Of a stretch of 64,000 bases of DNA, positions 25,172 through 35,080 are shown piece after piece (position 1 is the first letter of the stretch; the number at the start of each line of letters is the position of its first letter). The notes under the pieces are model-generated. The model was not told where the DNA came from. It ran no database searches and worked only from the letters and a program-made list of their open reading frames with translations. The stretch covers positions 4,092,001 to 4,156,000 of the forward strand of contig NZ_CP022188.1 of assembly GCF_003111665.1 (NCBI RefSeq), in the 5' to 3' direction. The DNA comes from Parazoarcus communis (GTDB lineage: Bacteria > Pseudomonadota > Gammaproteobacteria > Burkholderiales > Rhodocyclaceae). The position numbers and the translations under genes are program-made.

Positions 25172-27103
25172 TCAGTTACCGCTCATTGCCATCATCAACT
25201 GATTGATCCGCTTCACAAACGTCGCCGGATCATCGAGTGCGCCACCTTCGGCAAGCAGAGCCTGGTCGAACAGCACGGCCGCCCAATCGTCGAAGCTCTT
25301 GTCTTCGTACTTCAGACGCAGCACCGCCGGATGCTTCGGGTTGATCTCGAGGATCGGCTTCGACATCGGTGCGCTCTGACCTGCTGCTTTCAGAATACGG
25401 GTCAGGTTCATGCCGAGATCGTGCTCGTCGGCTACCAGGCACGCGGGAGAGTCGGTCAGACGCAGGGTGACCTTGACGTCCTTGACGCGCTCGCCAAGGC
25501 TGGTCTTCATCTTCTCGATCAGCTCCTTGTACTCGTCGGCCGCCTGCTCGGCTTCCTTTTTCTCGGCTTCGTCTTCCAGCGAACCGAGATCGAGACCACC
25601 CTTCGCCACTGACTGCAGCTGCTTGCCGTCAAACTCGGTGAGGTTGCCCAGCGCCCATTCGTCGACACGGTCGGACAGCAGCAGCACTTCGATGCCCTTC
25701 TTGCGGAAAACCTCAAGGTGGGGGCTGTTCTTCGCCGCATTGAAGGATTCTGCGGTGACGTAGTAGATCTTGTCCTGACCTTCCTTCATGCGACCGATGT
25801 AGTCCTTGAACGAGACCACTTCCTCAGGGGTGTCCGCGTGGGTGGAAGCAAAACGCAGCAGGCCGGCAATCTTGTCCTTGTTCGCAAAATCCTCGCCCAC
25901 ACCTTCCTTGAGTACCTTGCCGAACTCTTTCCAGAAGGTTGCGTACTTTTCCTGATCACCGGCTTCGTCGCTGGTCGCGAGATCCTCGAGCAGGCCAAGC
26001 ACCTTCTTCGTGCAACCTGCCCGAATGGTGTCGATGTCCTTGGATTCCTGCAGGATTTCACGCGAAACGTTCAGCGGCAGATCGGCCGAATCGACCACAC
26101 CGCGCACGAAGCGCAGATAGGTCGGCATCAGCTTCTCGGCGTCATCCATGATGAAGACCCGCTTCACGTAGAGCTTCACGCCATGGCGTGCATTGCGATC
26201 CCACATGTCGAAGGGCGCGTGCGACGGCACGTACAGCAACTGGGTGTATTCCTGGCGACCTTCAACGCGGGCGTGGGTCCACGCCAGCGGCTCGTCGTAG
26301 TCGTGACCGACGTGCTTGTAGAAGCCCTTGTATTCCTCTTCAGTGATCTCGTTGCGCGAACGTGCCCACAGGGCATTGGCCTGGTTAACCGTTTCGTCTT
26401 CGTCGGTGAGGACCTGGGCCTTTTTCTCCTCGTCCCACTCTTCCTTCTTCATCACGATCGGTTGCACGATGTGATCAGAGTACTTGCGGATCAGGCTCTT
26501 GAGCTTCCACGATGAGAGCAGGTCATCCTGGTCTTCGCGCAGGTGCAGCGTGATTTCGGTACCACGACCAAGCTTTTCGACCGCAGCAACGGTGTACTCA
26601 CCGGCGGTTTCACCGGTCATGCTGCATTCCCACTGCACACCTTCGCTCACGGGCAGACCGGCACGGCGAGTCACCACGGTGACCTTGTCGGCAACGATGA
26701 AGGCAGAGTAGAAACCGACACCAAACTGACCGATCAGGTGGGCGTCCTTCTTCTGGTCGCCGGTCAGCTTGCCAAAGAACTCCTTGGTGCCGGATTTGGC
26801 GATGGTGCCGAGGTGGGCAACAACCTCTTCACGGCTCATGCCGATGCCGTTATCGCTGATGGTGATGGTCTTGGCTTCGGCATCGAAGGCAACGCGGATC
26901 TTCAGATCGCTGTCACCCTCGAACAGGGCCGGCTGGTCGATGGCCTCGAAACGCAGTTTGTCGGAAGCGTCGGATGCGTTCGAGATCAACTCGCGCAGGA
27001 AGATCTCGCGGTTCGAATAAAGCGAGTGGATCATGAGGTGAAGCAACTGCTTCACTTCGGCCTGGAAATTCAGGGTTTCGGCGGCGGTCTGGGCGCTGGA
27101 CAT
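25172..27103 (-). CDS. htpG: Chaperone HtpG (Hsp90)
   Basis: HtpG (643 aa) is the bacterial Hsp90, an ATP-dependent homodimeric chaperone. The GHKL ATPase signatures are present: [43 protein letters not shown] and later SRNEIT. The middle domain region [12 protein letters not shown] and a C-terminal dimerisation region ending [10 protein letters not shown] follow. I chose the ATG at 27103 because it matches family N-termini ([17 protein letters not shown]) and follows a GGAGA site. A heat-shock type promoter lies directly upstream, and a strong terminator closes the gene. Confidence 0.97.
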   Translation of the reverse strand: MSSAQTAAETLNFQAEVKQLLHLMIHSLYSNREIFLRELISNASDASDKLRFEAIDQPALFEGDSDLKIRVAFDAEAKTITISDNGIGMSREEVVAHLGTIAKSGTKEFFGKLTGDQKKDAHLIGQFGVGFYSAFIVADKVTVVTRRAGLPVSEGVQWECSMTGETAGEYTVAAVEKLGRGTEITLHLREDQDDLLSSWKLKSLIRKYSDHIVQPIVMKKEEWDEEKKAQVLTDEDETVNQANALWARSRNEITEEEYKGFYKHVGHDYDEPLAWTHARVEGRQEYTQLLYVPSHAPFDMWDRNARHGVKLYVKRVFIMDDAEKLMPTYLRFVRGVVDSADLPLNVSREILQESKDIDTIRAGCTKKVLGLLEDLATSDEAGDQEKYATFWKEFGKVLKEGVGEDFANKDKIAGLLRFASTHADTPEEVVSFKDYIGRMKEGQDKIYYVTAESFNAAKNSPHLEVFRKKGIEVLLLSDRVDEWALGNLTEFDGKQLQSVAKGGLDLGSLEDEAEKKEAEQAADEYKELIEKMKTSLGERVKDVKVTLRLTDSPACLVADEHDLGMNLTRILKAAGQSAPMSKPILEINPKHPAVLRLKYEDKSFDDWAAVLFDQALLAEGGALDDPATFVKRINQLMMAMSGN

Positions 27104-27140
27104 CTTGATGCGTCTCCGATGATGAAAAGTCGTGGCCGAG

Positions 27141-27169
27141 AGATTGGGACAGCCTCGCCGATTTTCAAG
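27141..27169 (-). promoter_or_regulatory. Heat-shock (sigma32/RpoH) promoter of htpG
   Basis: On the minus strand, CTTGAAA (27169-27163), a 14-nt spacer and CCCAATCT (27148-27141) match the RpoH consensus CTTGAAA-N11-16-CCCCATnT with one mismatch. The expected start lies about 30 nt before the htpG ATG. Confidence 0.85.
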
Positions 27170-27285
27170 CCCCTGAGATGAGATTGCTGCGCTGGCCGAC
27201 ACCTACCTGTTTCGTGCGGCGGTGCGTCGCTTGATAGCTTTGGTTCGCGCGGACGACCGCCACCCGAGCGCACACAATGCAACGG

Positions 27286-27846
27286 CTAGACGTACTGAAC
27301 CTGGAGGATTTCGATCTCGCGCACGCCGGCGGGGCTCATGAAGCGGACCACGTCACCCTCACGGGCCTTGATCAGGGCACGTGCGAGCGGGGAGATCCAG
27401 CTGATCATCCCTGCGGAGGCATTGGCTTCGTCGACGCCGACGATCTGCCAGGTCTGCTCCGTCGCATCGGGATCTTCTGCGTCGCAGATGGTGACGGTCG
27501 CGCCGAAAAAGACCTGATCGATGTTCTGCTGCGCAGCCGGGTCGACCACCTCTGCGTTCTCGATGCGCTTGATCAGGAAGCGGATGCGGCGATCGATCTC
27601 GCGCAGGCGCTTCTTGCCGTAGATATAGTCACCGTTCTCGGAGCGGTCGCCGTTACCCGCCGCCCACGATACCGTCTCGACCATCTTGGGTCGCTCGACG
27701 CGCAGCAACTGATCCAGCTCCTCGCGGAGCACCAGATTGCCGCGCTGGGTCATGTAATTCTTGCTGCCAGGCGGCAGCCGCAACGAGGGCGACAGCGCGT
27801 CCTCGTCATCGTCGCTGTCGGCTTCCCTGACGAACGCCTTGTTCAT
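27286..27846 (-). CDS. greB: Transcription elongation factor GreB
   Basis: A 186-residue Gre factor that stimulates transcript cleavage by backtracked RNA polymerase. The N-terminal coiled coil carries the acidic tip NGDRSENGDYIYGKKRLREID with the catalytic acidic pair; the C-terminal FKBP-like domain has GMISWISPLARALIKAREGD. The SWISPxARAL pattern and basic patch favour GreB over GreA. An N-terminal acidic extension of about 25 residues (EADSDDDEDAL) precedes the fold. The ATG at 27846 is used. It runs divergently from the DUF389 gene. Confidence 0.93.
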   Translation of the reverse strand: MNKAFVREADSDDDEDALSPSLRLPPGSKNYMTQRGNLVLREELDQLLRVERPKMVETVSWAAGNGDRSENGDYIYGKKRLREIDRRIRFLIKRIENAEVVDPAAQQNIDQVFFGATVTICDAEDPDATEQTWQIVGVDEANASAGMISWISPLARALIKAREGDVVRFMSPAGVREIEILQVQYV

Positions 27847-28133
27847 GGCAATACTCCTGAAGGCTGGCGAAACGCCCGATCTTAATGGATCCCGGGCAGG
27901 CCCGCAGCAGCGCCTTGCGCGACTGCACACAGGCGGATCGGGCCGCGCGCGGCGTCGCCTTCAAACGGGCGAGAGAAGTCGCCATCTGCCGCTGGCCAAG
28001 CAGCGCGCAAAATACCGCGCGTGCTCACATTGTCCTGACATCGCGGGGCGAAGAGACCGTGTAGACTCCGCGCAGAAATTGGCAAATGGCGCCCGCCATC
28101 GCGCCAGCAAGACATCTATCGCCCGGTCAATCG

Positions 28134-29822
28134 ATGAACACCACACAACAACTCAAGCCTGCTGAAAACGTCGCGCCACCGCCGCCTGGTCCTGGAGAGC
28201 TGATTGAGCGGGTAATCGCCGCACGTGGCTTCGCCGGCGTGATGCTGCTTGGCCCGCGCGCGTGGCGGCGCTGGTGGCATGCTCTGGTGCGCAGCATCGA
28301 CCATGCGGCAATCCTGGCGCAAGTGGATGAGGACGCCAGTTTCTCCTTCAATTTCAACTTCATGATCGTCGTCGCCGGCGGCATCGCGACGATCGGACTG
28401 CTGCTCAACTCACCTGCGGTCATCATCGGTGCGATGCTGATTTCCCCGCTGATGGGGCCCATCGTCGCCACCGGCATGGCGCTGGCCACACTCGACGTCG
28501 ACCTCGGGCGCAAGAGTGCCAAAACGCTGTTGCTGGGCACCGCGGCCGCGATTGCGTTCACCTCCCTGATCGTCTTCCTGTCGCCCGTCAAGGATCTGAC
28601 CCCCGAGTTGCTCGCGCGCACCCGGCCCAATCTGTTCGACCTTGTCGTTGCCATCCTGTCCGGCACCGCAGGCGGCTACGCGATGATTCGCGGACGCGGG
28701 GGTGCGATCGTCGGCGTGGCCATCGCGACCGCATTGATGCCACCGCTGGGCACGATCGGCTACGGTCTCGTCACCCAGCAATGGGACATCACCCGCGGCG
28801 CCCTTCTGCTCTTCGTCACCAACATGGTGGCCATCAGTCTTGCGGTGGCGGCCGTTGCAGAATGGTATGGCTTTGGGCGCGGCGAACTGCGAAAACGCTT
28901 CGCGCGGCAGGCGGTCATCTCCCTGCTCGTGCTGGCACCGCTCGCGGTACCGCTGTTCTATTCGCTGAAGGCGATCGCCTTCGAGAGTTTTGCCCAGGTC
29001 CGCATCCGCAGTGTGCTGGAGCGCGGCGCCAACTCGCTTCCCGAAGGGCAACTGGGCGAAGTCAGCGTGCTCTTCATCGACGGCAAGCCCCCGCGCGTGC
29101 GGGCGGTGATGTACAGCGCAGCACCCGAGCACGAACTCCCGGCGCGGCTCACTGCCGCAATGGAGGCGGAAGTCGGCCAAGCGATCGACTTGCGTCTCAC
29201 CCAGTTGCGCACGTCCGACGAGTTGCCGCCGCAGTTGCGGGTGCGCGAGGTTGCACCCGTCCCCGCACCGGCTCCGGTGCCCGAGACCACACTGGCGGAC
29301 AGTCTTCGGGATGCCTTTCCGCTACCGCTGGCCGCATTTGAAGCGGATATCGAACGGCGAACCGCCATCCTGGTACCGGCCCCCCAGCCCGGCATCGATA
29401 TTGCCAGCTGGCGCGACATGGAGCACGATCTGAGCGCGCGCCACACAGACTGGACGCTCTCCATTCTGCCGCCGATGCAGACTTTGCCGACGGTTCGGTT
29501 CGGGCGCGCGAGCGCCGCGATCGAAGCCGGAGAGCAAGACCGCATCGACGCCATCGTATGGGCACTCAAACGCTGGAACATCGAGCGTGTTCAGGTGATT
29601 GGTCACGCCAGCAGTGATGGCGGCGGCTCGCTGCGGCTCGCCAATGCACGCGCCAACAGGGTCGCGGAAGCCATTCGTGCCCAGGGACTGGGCGCCGAGA
29701 CACTGGGCCGTTACCCCTTGCCCAGCCAACTGGCGGGCGAGCGCGAGCTGGGACAGATCGCATTCAGAGCGGTATCGATCGTCATACCGACCCCGGACAA
29801 CACAGGCTCAGGAGTGAGGTAA
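28134..29822 (+). CDS. DUF389 membrane protein with C-terminal OmpA-like domain
   Basis: A 562-residue two-part protein. Residues about 65-290 form a DUF389 membrane domain (VAGGIATIGLLLNSPAVIIGAMLISPLMGPI, GTAGGYAMIRGRGGAIVGVAIATALMPP, both part of longer hydrophobic runs). A linker with Pro-rich segments follows, and residues about 475-555 form an OmpA-like peptidoglycan-binding domain (VQVIGHASSDG, LANARANRVAEAI). I chose ATG 28134. The stop overlaps the MscS start by one base, so the two are translationally coupled. DUF389 proteins are uncharacterised; the fusion suggests a cell-wall-anchored membrane protein working with the channel. Confidence 0.85.
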   Translation: MNTTQQLKPAENVAPPPPGPGELIERVIAARGFAGVMLLGPRAWRRWWHALVRSIDHAAILAQVDEDASFSFNFNFMIVVAGGIATIGLLLNSPAVIIGAMLISPLMGPIVATGMALATLDVDLGRKSAKTLLLGTAAAIAFTSLIVFLSPVKDLTPELLARTRPNLFDLVVAILSGTAGGYAMIRGRGGAIVGVAIATALMPPLGTIGYGLVTQQWDITRGALLLFVTNMVAISLAVAAVAEWYGFGRGELRKRFARQAVISLLVLAPLAVPLFYSLKAIAFESFAQVRIRSVLERGANSLPEGQLGEVSVLFIDGKPPRVRAVMYSAAPEHELPARLTAAMEAEVGQAIDLRLTQLRTSDELPPQLRVREVAPVPAPAPVPETTLADSLRDAFPLPLAAFEADIERRTAILVPAPQPGIDIASWRDMEHDLSARHTDWTLSILPPMQTLPTVRFGRASAAIEAGEQDRIDAIVWALKRWNIERVQVIGHASSDGGGSLRLANARANRVAEAIRAQGLGAETLGRYPLPSQLAGERELGQIAFRAVSIVIPTPDNTGSGVR

Positions 29823-30730
29823 TGGACAGTCAGCTGCTTACCCACGCGCTCGAACTCGCCTCCCGCACCTGGTTCCGCCTCGGCGAAACCGACATCACAT
29901 TGCTGCGAGTTGTGGGACTGACCGCAATCCTTGCCTTCTTCTGGTGGTTCGCCTCGGCGCTGGAGCGGGGCATGCGCCAGCTCGCACATGCGCGCGCCAT
30001 CGTCCGGGTCTCCGAATCGGCCGTGTTTGCGCTCACGCGCATCGTGCGCTACATGGTGTGGATCATCGGCAGCCTGGTCGGTCTCGCCTATCTCGGCATC
30101 GACGTTGCCAGCCTTGCGATCGTCGGCGGCGCAATGGGTGTCGGCATCGGTTTCGGCCTGCAGAACATCTTCAGCAACCTGGTGTCGGGCATCATCATCC
30201 TGCTCGAGAAGACACTCAAACTCGGCGACTTCGTCGACCTGCAGTCGGGCGTCGTCGGCAAGGTCACCGAGATCGGACTGCGCTACACCCGGGTCACCAC
30301 CAACGACAATGTCGACGTGATCGTCCCCAACTCCGAGTTCATCAATGGCCGGGTCACGAACTGGACCTTCGACGACGATCTGCGCCGCATCCACATCCCC
30401 TTTGGCGTCGCCTACGGCACCGACAAGGACAAAGTGCGCGACGCAGTCGCAGCGGCTGCCCGCAAGGTCACAGGCACCATCCTGCTGCCCGGACGCGAAC
30501 CCGAAGCATGGCTGGTCAAGTTCGGCGACAGCAGCCTCGACTTCGAGCTCGTGGTGTGGGTGAATCATGATCTCGCGATGTCGCCCGCCCGGACCCAGGC
30601 CCGCTATCTGTGGGAGATCGATAGCGCGCTTCGTGCCGCCGGTATCGAGATACCCTTCCCGCAACGCGATCTTCATGTGCGGTCCGGGACGCTGAGCGTC
30701 GACCTGCAGGGCGGGCCAGTGCAATCCTGA
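29822..30730 (+). CDS. MscS-family mechanosensitive ion channel
   Basis: A 302-residue small-conductance mechanosensitive channel. Three membrane helices are visible; the pore helix is the Gly/Ala-rich IVGGAMGVGIGFGLQNIFSNLVSGIIILLEKTLKLGDFV (part of the conserved MscS core), followed by the beta domain VVGKVTEIGLRYTRVTT and IVPNSEFINGRVTNW. It opens under membrane tension to release osmolytes during hypo-osmotic shock. It starts on the last base of the DUF389-OmpA stop codon, making a two-gene unit. Confidence 0.94.
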   Translation: MDSQLLTHALELASRTWFRLGETDITLLRVVGLTAILAFFWWFASALERGMRQLAHARAIVRVSESAVFALTRIVRYMVWIIGSLVGLAYLGIDVASLAIVGGAMGVGIGFGLQNIFSNLVSGIIILLEKTLKLGDFVDLQSGVVGKVTEIGLRYTRVTTNDNVDVIVPNSEFINGRVTNWTFDDDLRRIHIPFGVAYGTDKDKVRDAVAAAARKVTGTILLPGREPEAWLVKFGDSSLDFELVVWVNHDLAMSPARTQARYLWEIDSALRAAGIEIPFPQRDLHVRSGTLSVDLQGGPVQS

Positions 30731-30856
30731 GTGGGCGCCCCGCACAGACTTTACCAACACTTCGACATTGTCATTGGCGCGGCTGCCGCATACCATTGGC
30801 GCGATGGACTGCCCGACCAACGGCGCCTCGCGCCAGCCCACCCAGACGGGTTCGCA

Positions 30857-31072
30857 ATGAATGACGACTCCTTCGACGACGTAACCAGCCTGCAGTCGCG
30901 CCTGCGAGAGCTGCGCGACGAGCATCGCGACCTCGACGCTGCCATCGCCAGGCTGATCGCAGCGCCCACCGACGACCAGCTGCTGATCCGGCGCATGAAG
31001 AAGCGCAAGCTGGCCCTCAAGGACCGCATCTCCGTCATCGAACGCCTGATCGAACCCGACGACCTCGCCTGA
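30857..31072 (+). CDS. YdcH/DUF465-family small protein
   Basis: A 71-residue, highly charged, mostly alpha-helical protein. It contains LRELRDEHRDLDAAIARL and the family pattern IRRMKKRKLALKDRISVIERL, which identifies the YdcH (DUF465) family of small coiled-coil proteins of unknown role. The ATG at 30857 is chosen: an in-frame GTG at 30731 would add a 42-residue extension with no family similarity. It ends 33 nt before the MetY gene. Confidence 0.85.
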   Translation: MNDDSFDDVTSLQSRLRELRDEHRDLDAAIARLIAAPTDDQLLIRRMKKRKLALKDRISVIERLIEPDDLA

Positions 31073-31105
31073 GCCTCGCGCTCGACCACTGCATACAAGG
31101 TTCCA

Positions 31106-32410
31106 ATGACCCAGACCGGACTCTTCGGGGCGGAGACGCTCGCACTCCACGCGGGCCAGTCTCCCGACGCCACACACGGCTCGCGCGCAACACCGATCCA
31201 CTTCACCACCAGTTACGTGTTTCCGGATGCCGACCATGCCGCGGCCCTGTTCAATCTGGAGCGCCCTGGCCACGTCTACTCGCGCATTTCCAATCCGACC
31301 AATGCGGTGCTCGAAGAGCGTATCGCTGCCCTCGAAGGCGGCGTGGGCGCGATCGCGGTCGCCAGCGGTCAGGCGGCGCTGCACCTCGCCGTGACCACCC
31401 TGATGGGGTGCGGCGGACACATCGTTGCCTCGCGCTCGCTCTACGGCGGGTCGCACAATCTGTTCGCCTACACCCTGCCCCGTTTCGGCATTCAGACCAC
31501 TTTTGTCGATCCGCGTGATGCCGAGGCCTGGCGCGCCGCCATCCGCCCCGAAACCCGCCTGCTGTTCGGCGAGTCGATCGGCAACCCGGGTCTCGACGTA
31601 CTCGACATTCCCACCGTGGCCGCGATTGCCCATGCGGCAGGCCTGCCGTTACTGGTGGACGCCACCCTCGTAAGCCCGGCCTTGCAGCGCCCCTTCGACC
31701 TTGGCGCGGATCTGGTCATGCACTCGGCCACCAAATTCATCGGCGGCCACGGCGTTGCGGTCGGCGGCCTGCTGGTCGACGGCGGTCGCTTCGACTGGGA
31801 AGCCTCGGGCCTGTTTCCGACCCTCACCGAACCCTACGACGGCTTCCATGGCATGGACTTCGCCGAAGAGTCGCCCGTTGCCGCCTTCCTGCTGCGTGCC
31901 AGACGCGAAGGCCTGCGCGATTTCGGCGCCTGCATGTCGCCGATGAATGCCTTCCAGATCCTGCAGGGGCTGGAAACCCTGCCGCTGCGCATGCGCGCGC
32001 ATGTCGACAACACGAAGCGGATTGCAGCCCACCTGGCAACGCACCCGATGGTGGAAAAGGTCGCCTACCCGGGCCTTGATGCCCACCCAGACCACGAACT
32101 CGCATCCCGCCTGCTCCCCGAGGGCTGTGGCGCCGTGCTGTCCTTCGACCTCAAGGGCGGACGGGAGGCCGGTCGCGCCTTTATCGGTGCACTGCGCCTG
32201 TTCTCTCACCTGGCCAACGTCGGCGACGCCAAGTCGCTGGTCATCCACCCTGCCAGCACCACCCACTTCCGCATGACCGCCGCCGACCTCGCGGCCGGGG
32301 GCATCGGCGAAGGCACGGTCCGGCTGTCCGTGGGGCTGGAGAGCAGCGCCGACCTGCTGGCCGATCTCGACCGCGGCCTCTACGCCGTGGGCAAGCTCAA
32401 CAAGGCATAA
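31106..32410 (+). CDS. metY: O-acetylhomoserine sulfhydrylase-type PLP enzyme
   Basis: A 434-residue Cys/Met-metabolism PLP enzyme, cytosolic and probably tetrameric. It shows YSRISNPTNAVLEERIAALEGG, the substrate region SLYGGSHNLFAYTLPRFGI, and the PLP lysine in HSATKFIGGHG, followed by HPASTTHFRM. Length near 430 fits MetY (O-acetylhomoserine plus sulfide to homocysteine) better than MetZ or MetB (about 385-400). The exact acyl donor cannot be settled from sequence. The stop is 6 nt before the alpha/beta hydrolase start, so the two may be co-transcribed. Confidence 0.8.
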   Translation: MTQTGLFGAETLALHAGQSPDATHGSRATPIHFTTSYVFPDADHAAALFNLERPGHVYSRISNPTNAVLEERIAALEGGVGAIAVASGQAALHLAVTTLMGCGGHIVASRSLYGGSHNLFAYTLPRFGIQTTFVDPRDAEAWRAAIRPETRLLFGESIGNPGLDVLDIPTVAAIAHAAGLPLLVDATLVSPALQRPFDLGADLVMHSATKFIGGHGVAVGGLLVDGGRFDWEASGLFPTLTEPYDGFHGMDFAEESPVAAFLLRARREGLRDFGACMSPMNAFQILQGLETLPLRMRAHVDNTKRIAAHLATHPMVEKVAYPGLDAHPDHELASRLLPEGCGAVLSFDLKGGREAGRAFIGALRLFSHLANVGDAKSLVIHPASTTHFRMTAADLAAGGIGEGTVRLSVGLESSADLLADLDRGLYAVGKLNKA

Positions 32411-32415
32411 GCGAC

Positions 32416-33222
32416 ATGGATATCCTGATCAGGCAACAGGCTTGCCGCATCTACACCGGCGGACGCGATTTCGACCGCGAACGCCCCACCGTCGTGCTGA
32501 TTCACGGCGCGGGCCACGACCACAGCGTGTGGAACAACCAGGCCCGGCATCTCGCCCATCAGGGCTTCGGCGTGCTCGCCCCCGACCTGCCGGGACACGG
32601 CGCCTCACAGGGCGCACCGTTGCAGACGATCGATGCGATAGCCGACTGGCTGCTCGAGATGCTCGATGCGGTCGGTGTTGCCCAGGCCAGCCTTGTCGGC
32701 CACAGCATGGGATCGCTGATCGCGCTTGCCGCGACCGCACGCGCCGCGGGGCGGGTGAAAGCCCTGATTCTGGTGGGCAGCGTGGCGCCAATGCCGGTCG
32801 CGCCCGCGCTGATCGACGCAGCATCCAGCAAGCCTGCGCGCGCCCACGCCATGATCAACCAGTGGTCATACAGCCCCGCAGCCCAGCTTGGCGCGAGCGC
32901 AACCCCGGGCACCTCGCTGCTCGGCATCAACCAGAGACTGATGGAACGCCAGGCCGCCGGTGTGCTGGCGACCGATCTCAGTGCCTGCAACGCGTGGACC
33001 GATGGCCTCGCGCGTGCGGCGGACATCCACTGCCCGACCCTTCTGATCTGCGGCGAACGCGACCAGATGACGCCACCACGTGCGGTAAAACCCTTATACG
33101 AAGCACTGGTCAACGCAGCGGGCGGTGCGCGTATGATTACCGTGCCCGGCGCCGGCCACGCAATGATGGCCGAAGCACCGGACGCAGTCACAAATGCAAT
33201 TCGGGGGTTTCTCAGGACATAA
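32416..33222 (+). CDS. Alpha/beta-fold hydrolase
   Basis: A 268-residue alpha/beta hydrolase. The oxyanion segment is VLIHGAGHDHSVW, the nucleophile elbow is GHSMGS (Ser around residue 97), and the late GERDQMTPP and GAGHAMMAEAP supply the expected acid and histidine. Substrate class (ester, lactone, C-C hydrolase) is not clear. It directly follows the MetY gene, but no metabolic link is evident. Family membership is secure, function is not. Confidence 0.85.
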   Translation: MDILIRQQACRIYTGGRDFDRERPTVVLIHGAGHDHSVWNNQARHLAHQGFGVLAPDLPGHGASQGAPLQTIDAIADWLLEMLDAVGVAQASLVGHSMGSLIALAATARAAGRVKALILVGSVAPMPVAPALIDAASSKPARAHAMINQWSYSPAAQLGASATPGTSLLGINQRLMERQAAGVLATDLSACNAWTDGLARAADIHCPTLLICGERDQMTPPRAVKPLYEALVNAAGGARMITVPGAGHAMMAEAPDAVTNAIRGFLRT

Positions 33223-33341
33223 CAACAAGCATTCGAGCGGGCGGTACGGGCAGCGGGGCGGATTGCGCGCTGCCGTCAGTTTTCCGCCGGCGCACCCCGT
33301 TCTGCTGCAGCGAACATCCAGAATAACGACAGGAGAGAGAC

Positions 33342-34154
33342 ATGTCGCAGCCCAACGATGCCGAGCTTGAAGCGGCCGCAGCACTGCCCTTCCCCACCGT
33401 AAGGGACGTACCGTTCACTGCGCCCATCAGCTGGGTCGCACACGCGTTCGGTGACCTCAGGGCCTGCCCGGTGCCAAGTCTGTTCTACGGATTCTGTTTC
33501 GCTGCGATGGGCCTGCTCATTACGTTCGTGTTCGAGCACGCCTACGAATATACCTCTGCGCTGACCTCGGGCTTCCTGCTTCTCGGTCCGTTCTTCGCGA
33601 TGGGCCTGTACGAGATCAGTCGGCGCCACGAGCGCGGCGAAAACTGCGCACTCGTCCCGACGCTGACCGTATGGAAGCGCAATGCGGGCAACATCGGCAT
33701 TTTCGCCGTCGTGCTAGGCGTGGTCTTTCTGGTCTGGGCGCGGGCCTCACTGGTCGTGTTCGCGCTCTTCTACTCCAACGAGATGCCCAACCTCTCAGGC
33801 TTTCTCGGACAATTGATGGCGTTCGAAAACATCGAATTCCTGCTGGTCTACTTTGGCATCGGAATGGTTTTCGCCATCATCGCATTCGCGGTGAGCGTGG
33901 TCTCGATTCCGCTGATGCTGGACCGCAACCAGGACGCCATCAGCTCGATGCTGGCCAGCGTCGCAGCGCTCACCCGCAATCCCGCTGCCATGCTCGTATG
34001 GGCCCTTCTGATCGCCACGCTGACGATCGTCGGATTTCTCAGCTTCCATCTGGGACTGGTCGTTCTGATGCCGATCATCGGGCATGCAACCTGGTACGCC
34101 TACCGCGACCTCATCGAACCGCTGCCGGTAAAGCCGGCCAAGACGGCGACCTAG
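33342..34154 (+). CDS. DUF2189 family membrane protein
   Basis: A 270-residue inner-membrane protein with about six hydrophobic helices. It matches the DUF2189 family (AFGDLRACPVPSLFYGF, FLLLGPFFAMGLYEISRRHE, LMLDRNQDAISSMLASVAAL). No catalytic motif is evident. It is preceded by a purine-rich AGGAGAGA ribosome site. Its stop is one base from the end of the convergent EEP gene, leaving no room for a separate terminator. Confidence 0.83.
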   Translation: MSQPNDAELEAAAALPFPTVRDVPFTAPISWVAHAFGDLRACPVPSLFYGFCFAAMGLLITFVFEHAYEYTSALTSGFLLLGPFFAMGLYEISRRHERGENCALVPTLTVWKRNAGNIGIFAVVLGVVFLVWARASLVVFALFYSNEMPNLSGFLGQLMAFENIEFLLVYFGIGMVFAIIAFAVSVVSIPLMLDRNQDAISSMLASVAALTRNPAAMLVWALLIATLTIVGFLSFHLGLVVLMPIIGHATWYAYRDLIEPLPVKPAKTAT

Positions 34155-34155
34155 C

Positions 34156-35007
34156 TCAATCCGTCAGATCGAGGACCACCGGCTGGTGGTCCGACGCGGC
34201 CGTCTCCGACGCCACCCTGAAGCCGACAACGCTCGGTGCCAGATCGTCGCTCACGCAGATGAAATCGCAGCAAAAGGTCTCGTCCGGCCAGTCGGCCCCA
34301 TGCAGACCCACCGTTGGCGCATGCGACAGCCCCGGGTTCACGATCTGCCAGGCATCGCGCCACTGGGGTACGTCCGGCGCAATCGGCGCCAGTAGCGCGG
34401 TGTGATCGGGTGACCCCGGCGAGCAATTGAGATCCCCGCACAATACCGCCGCAGCGGGTCGCGGCCAGGGCCGGAAGCCCGGATTGGAATCCTTCGACAG
34501 ACCCGGCGCACGGGCGTGGGAGACCGCTTCACGATGCAGTTCGCGCAAGCGTGCAATCTGCGCGCTACGCTGCAATGCCGAGTAGTACTCGAGATGCGTG
34601 GTCAACACCCGCAGCGGCCCGCGAGGCGCCTCGATCACCGCTTCGATGCACAGGCGCTGCATCCCGGGCACGGTGGGATCGGCAGGGTTTGGCAGGACAT
34701 GCCGGAAGACCTGGCCGAGCGGGTGTCGCGACAGGAGCAGGTTGCCGAAACGGGCGCGTCCGCCCTTGCCATCGGGCACATCCAGCGCAGCCCCGAACAC
34801 CACTTCGTAGCCCGGAAATGCCGCACTCAGAATCGCAACGCCGTCTTCCGCAGTCGCGCCCTTCAAGCCCGGAAAACACTGCCCCACTTCCTGCAGGCAA
34901 ATGACATCGATATCGCCGATTTCACGCAGAGCAGCGATGGTCCGGTCCAGATCGACCCGACCGTCGGCCCCTCGTCCCCATTGTATATTCCAGCTCACGA
35001 TACGCAT
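34156..35007 (-). CDS. Endonuclease/exonuclease/phosphatase family protein
   Basis: A 283-residue EEP-fold phosphoesterase. All the metal and catalytic positions of the fold are visible: WNIQWGRG (Asn), ICLQEVG (Glu), LTTHLEYYS (His), CGDLNCSPGSPD (Asp/Asn) and SDHQPVVL (Asp-His) near the C-terminus. Substrate (DNA, phospholipid or other) is unknown. No signal peptide is visible, so it is probably cytosolic. It runs divergently from the CDF gene, with 73 nt between them. Confidence 0.86.
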   Translation of the reverse strand: MRIVSWNIQWGRGADGRVDLDRTIAALREIGDIDVICLQEVGQCFPGLKGATAEDGVAILSAAFPGYEVVFGAALDVPDGKGGRARFGNLLLSRHPLGQVFRHVLPNPADPTVPGMQRLCIEAVIEAPRGPLRVLTTHLEYYSALQRSAQIARLRELHREAVSHARAPGLSKDSNPGFRPWPRPAAAVLCGDLNCSPGSPDHTALLAPIAPDVPQWRDAWQIVNPGLSHAPTVGLHGADWPDETFCCDFICVSDDLAPSVVGFRVASETAASDHQPVVLDLTD

Positions 35008-35080
35008 TCAGGTTTCCGCTCACGCTCTCACAATGGCATGATCCTAGCCTGTACCCACCTGCAGCGTCATCTAAACATCC

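Noticed and set aside
29711..31633. 640-codon minus-strand frame
   Set aside because: It covers the end of DUF389-OmpA, MscS, YdcH and part of MetY in antisense. It has no motif and is rich in the residues expected from reverse-frame GC bias.
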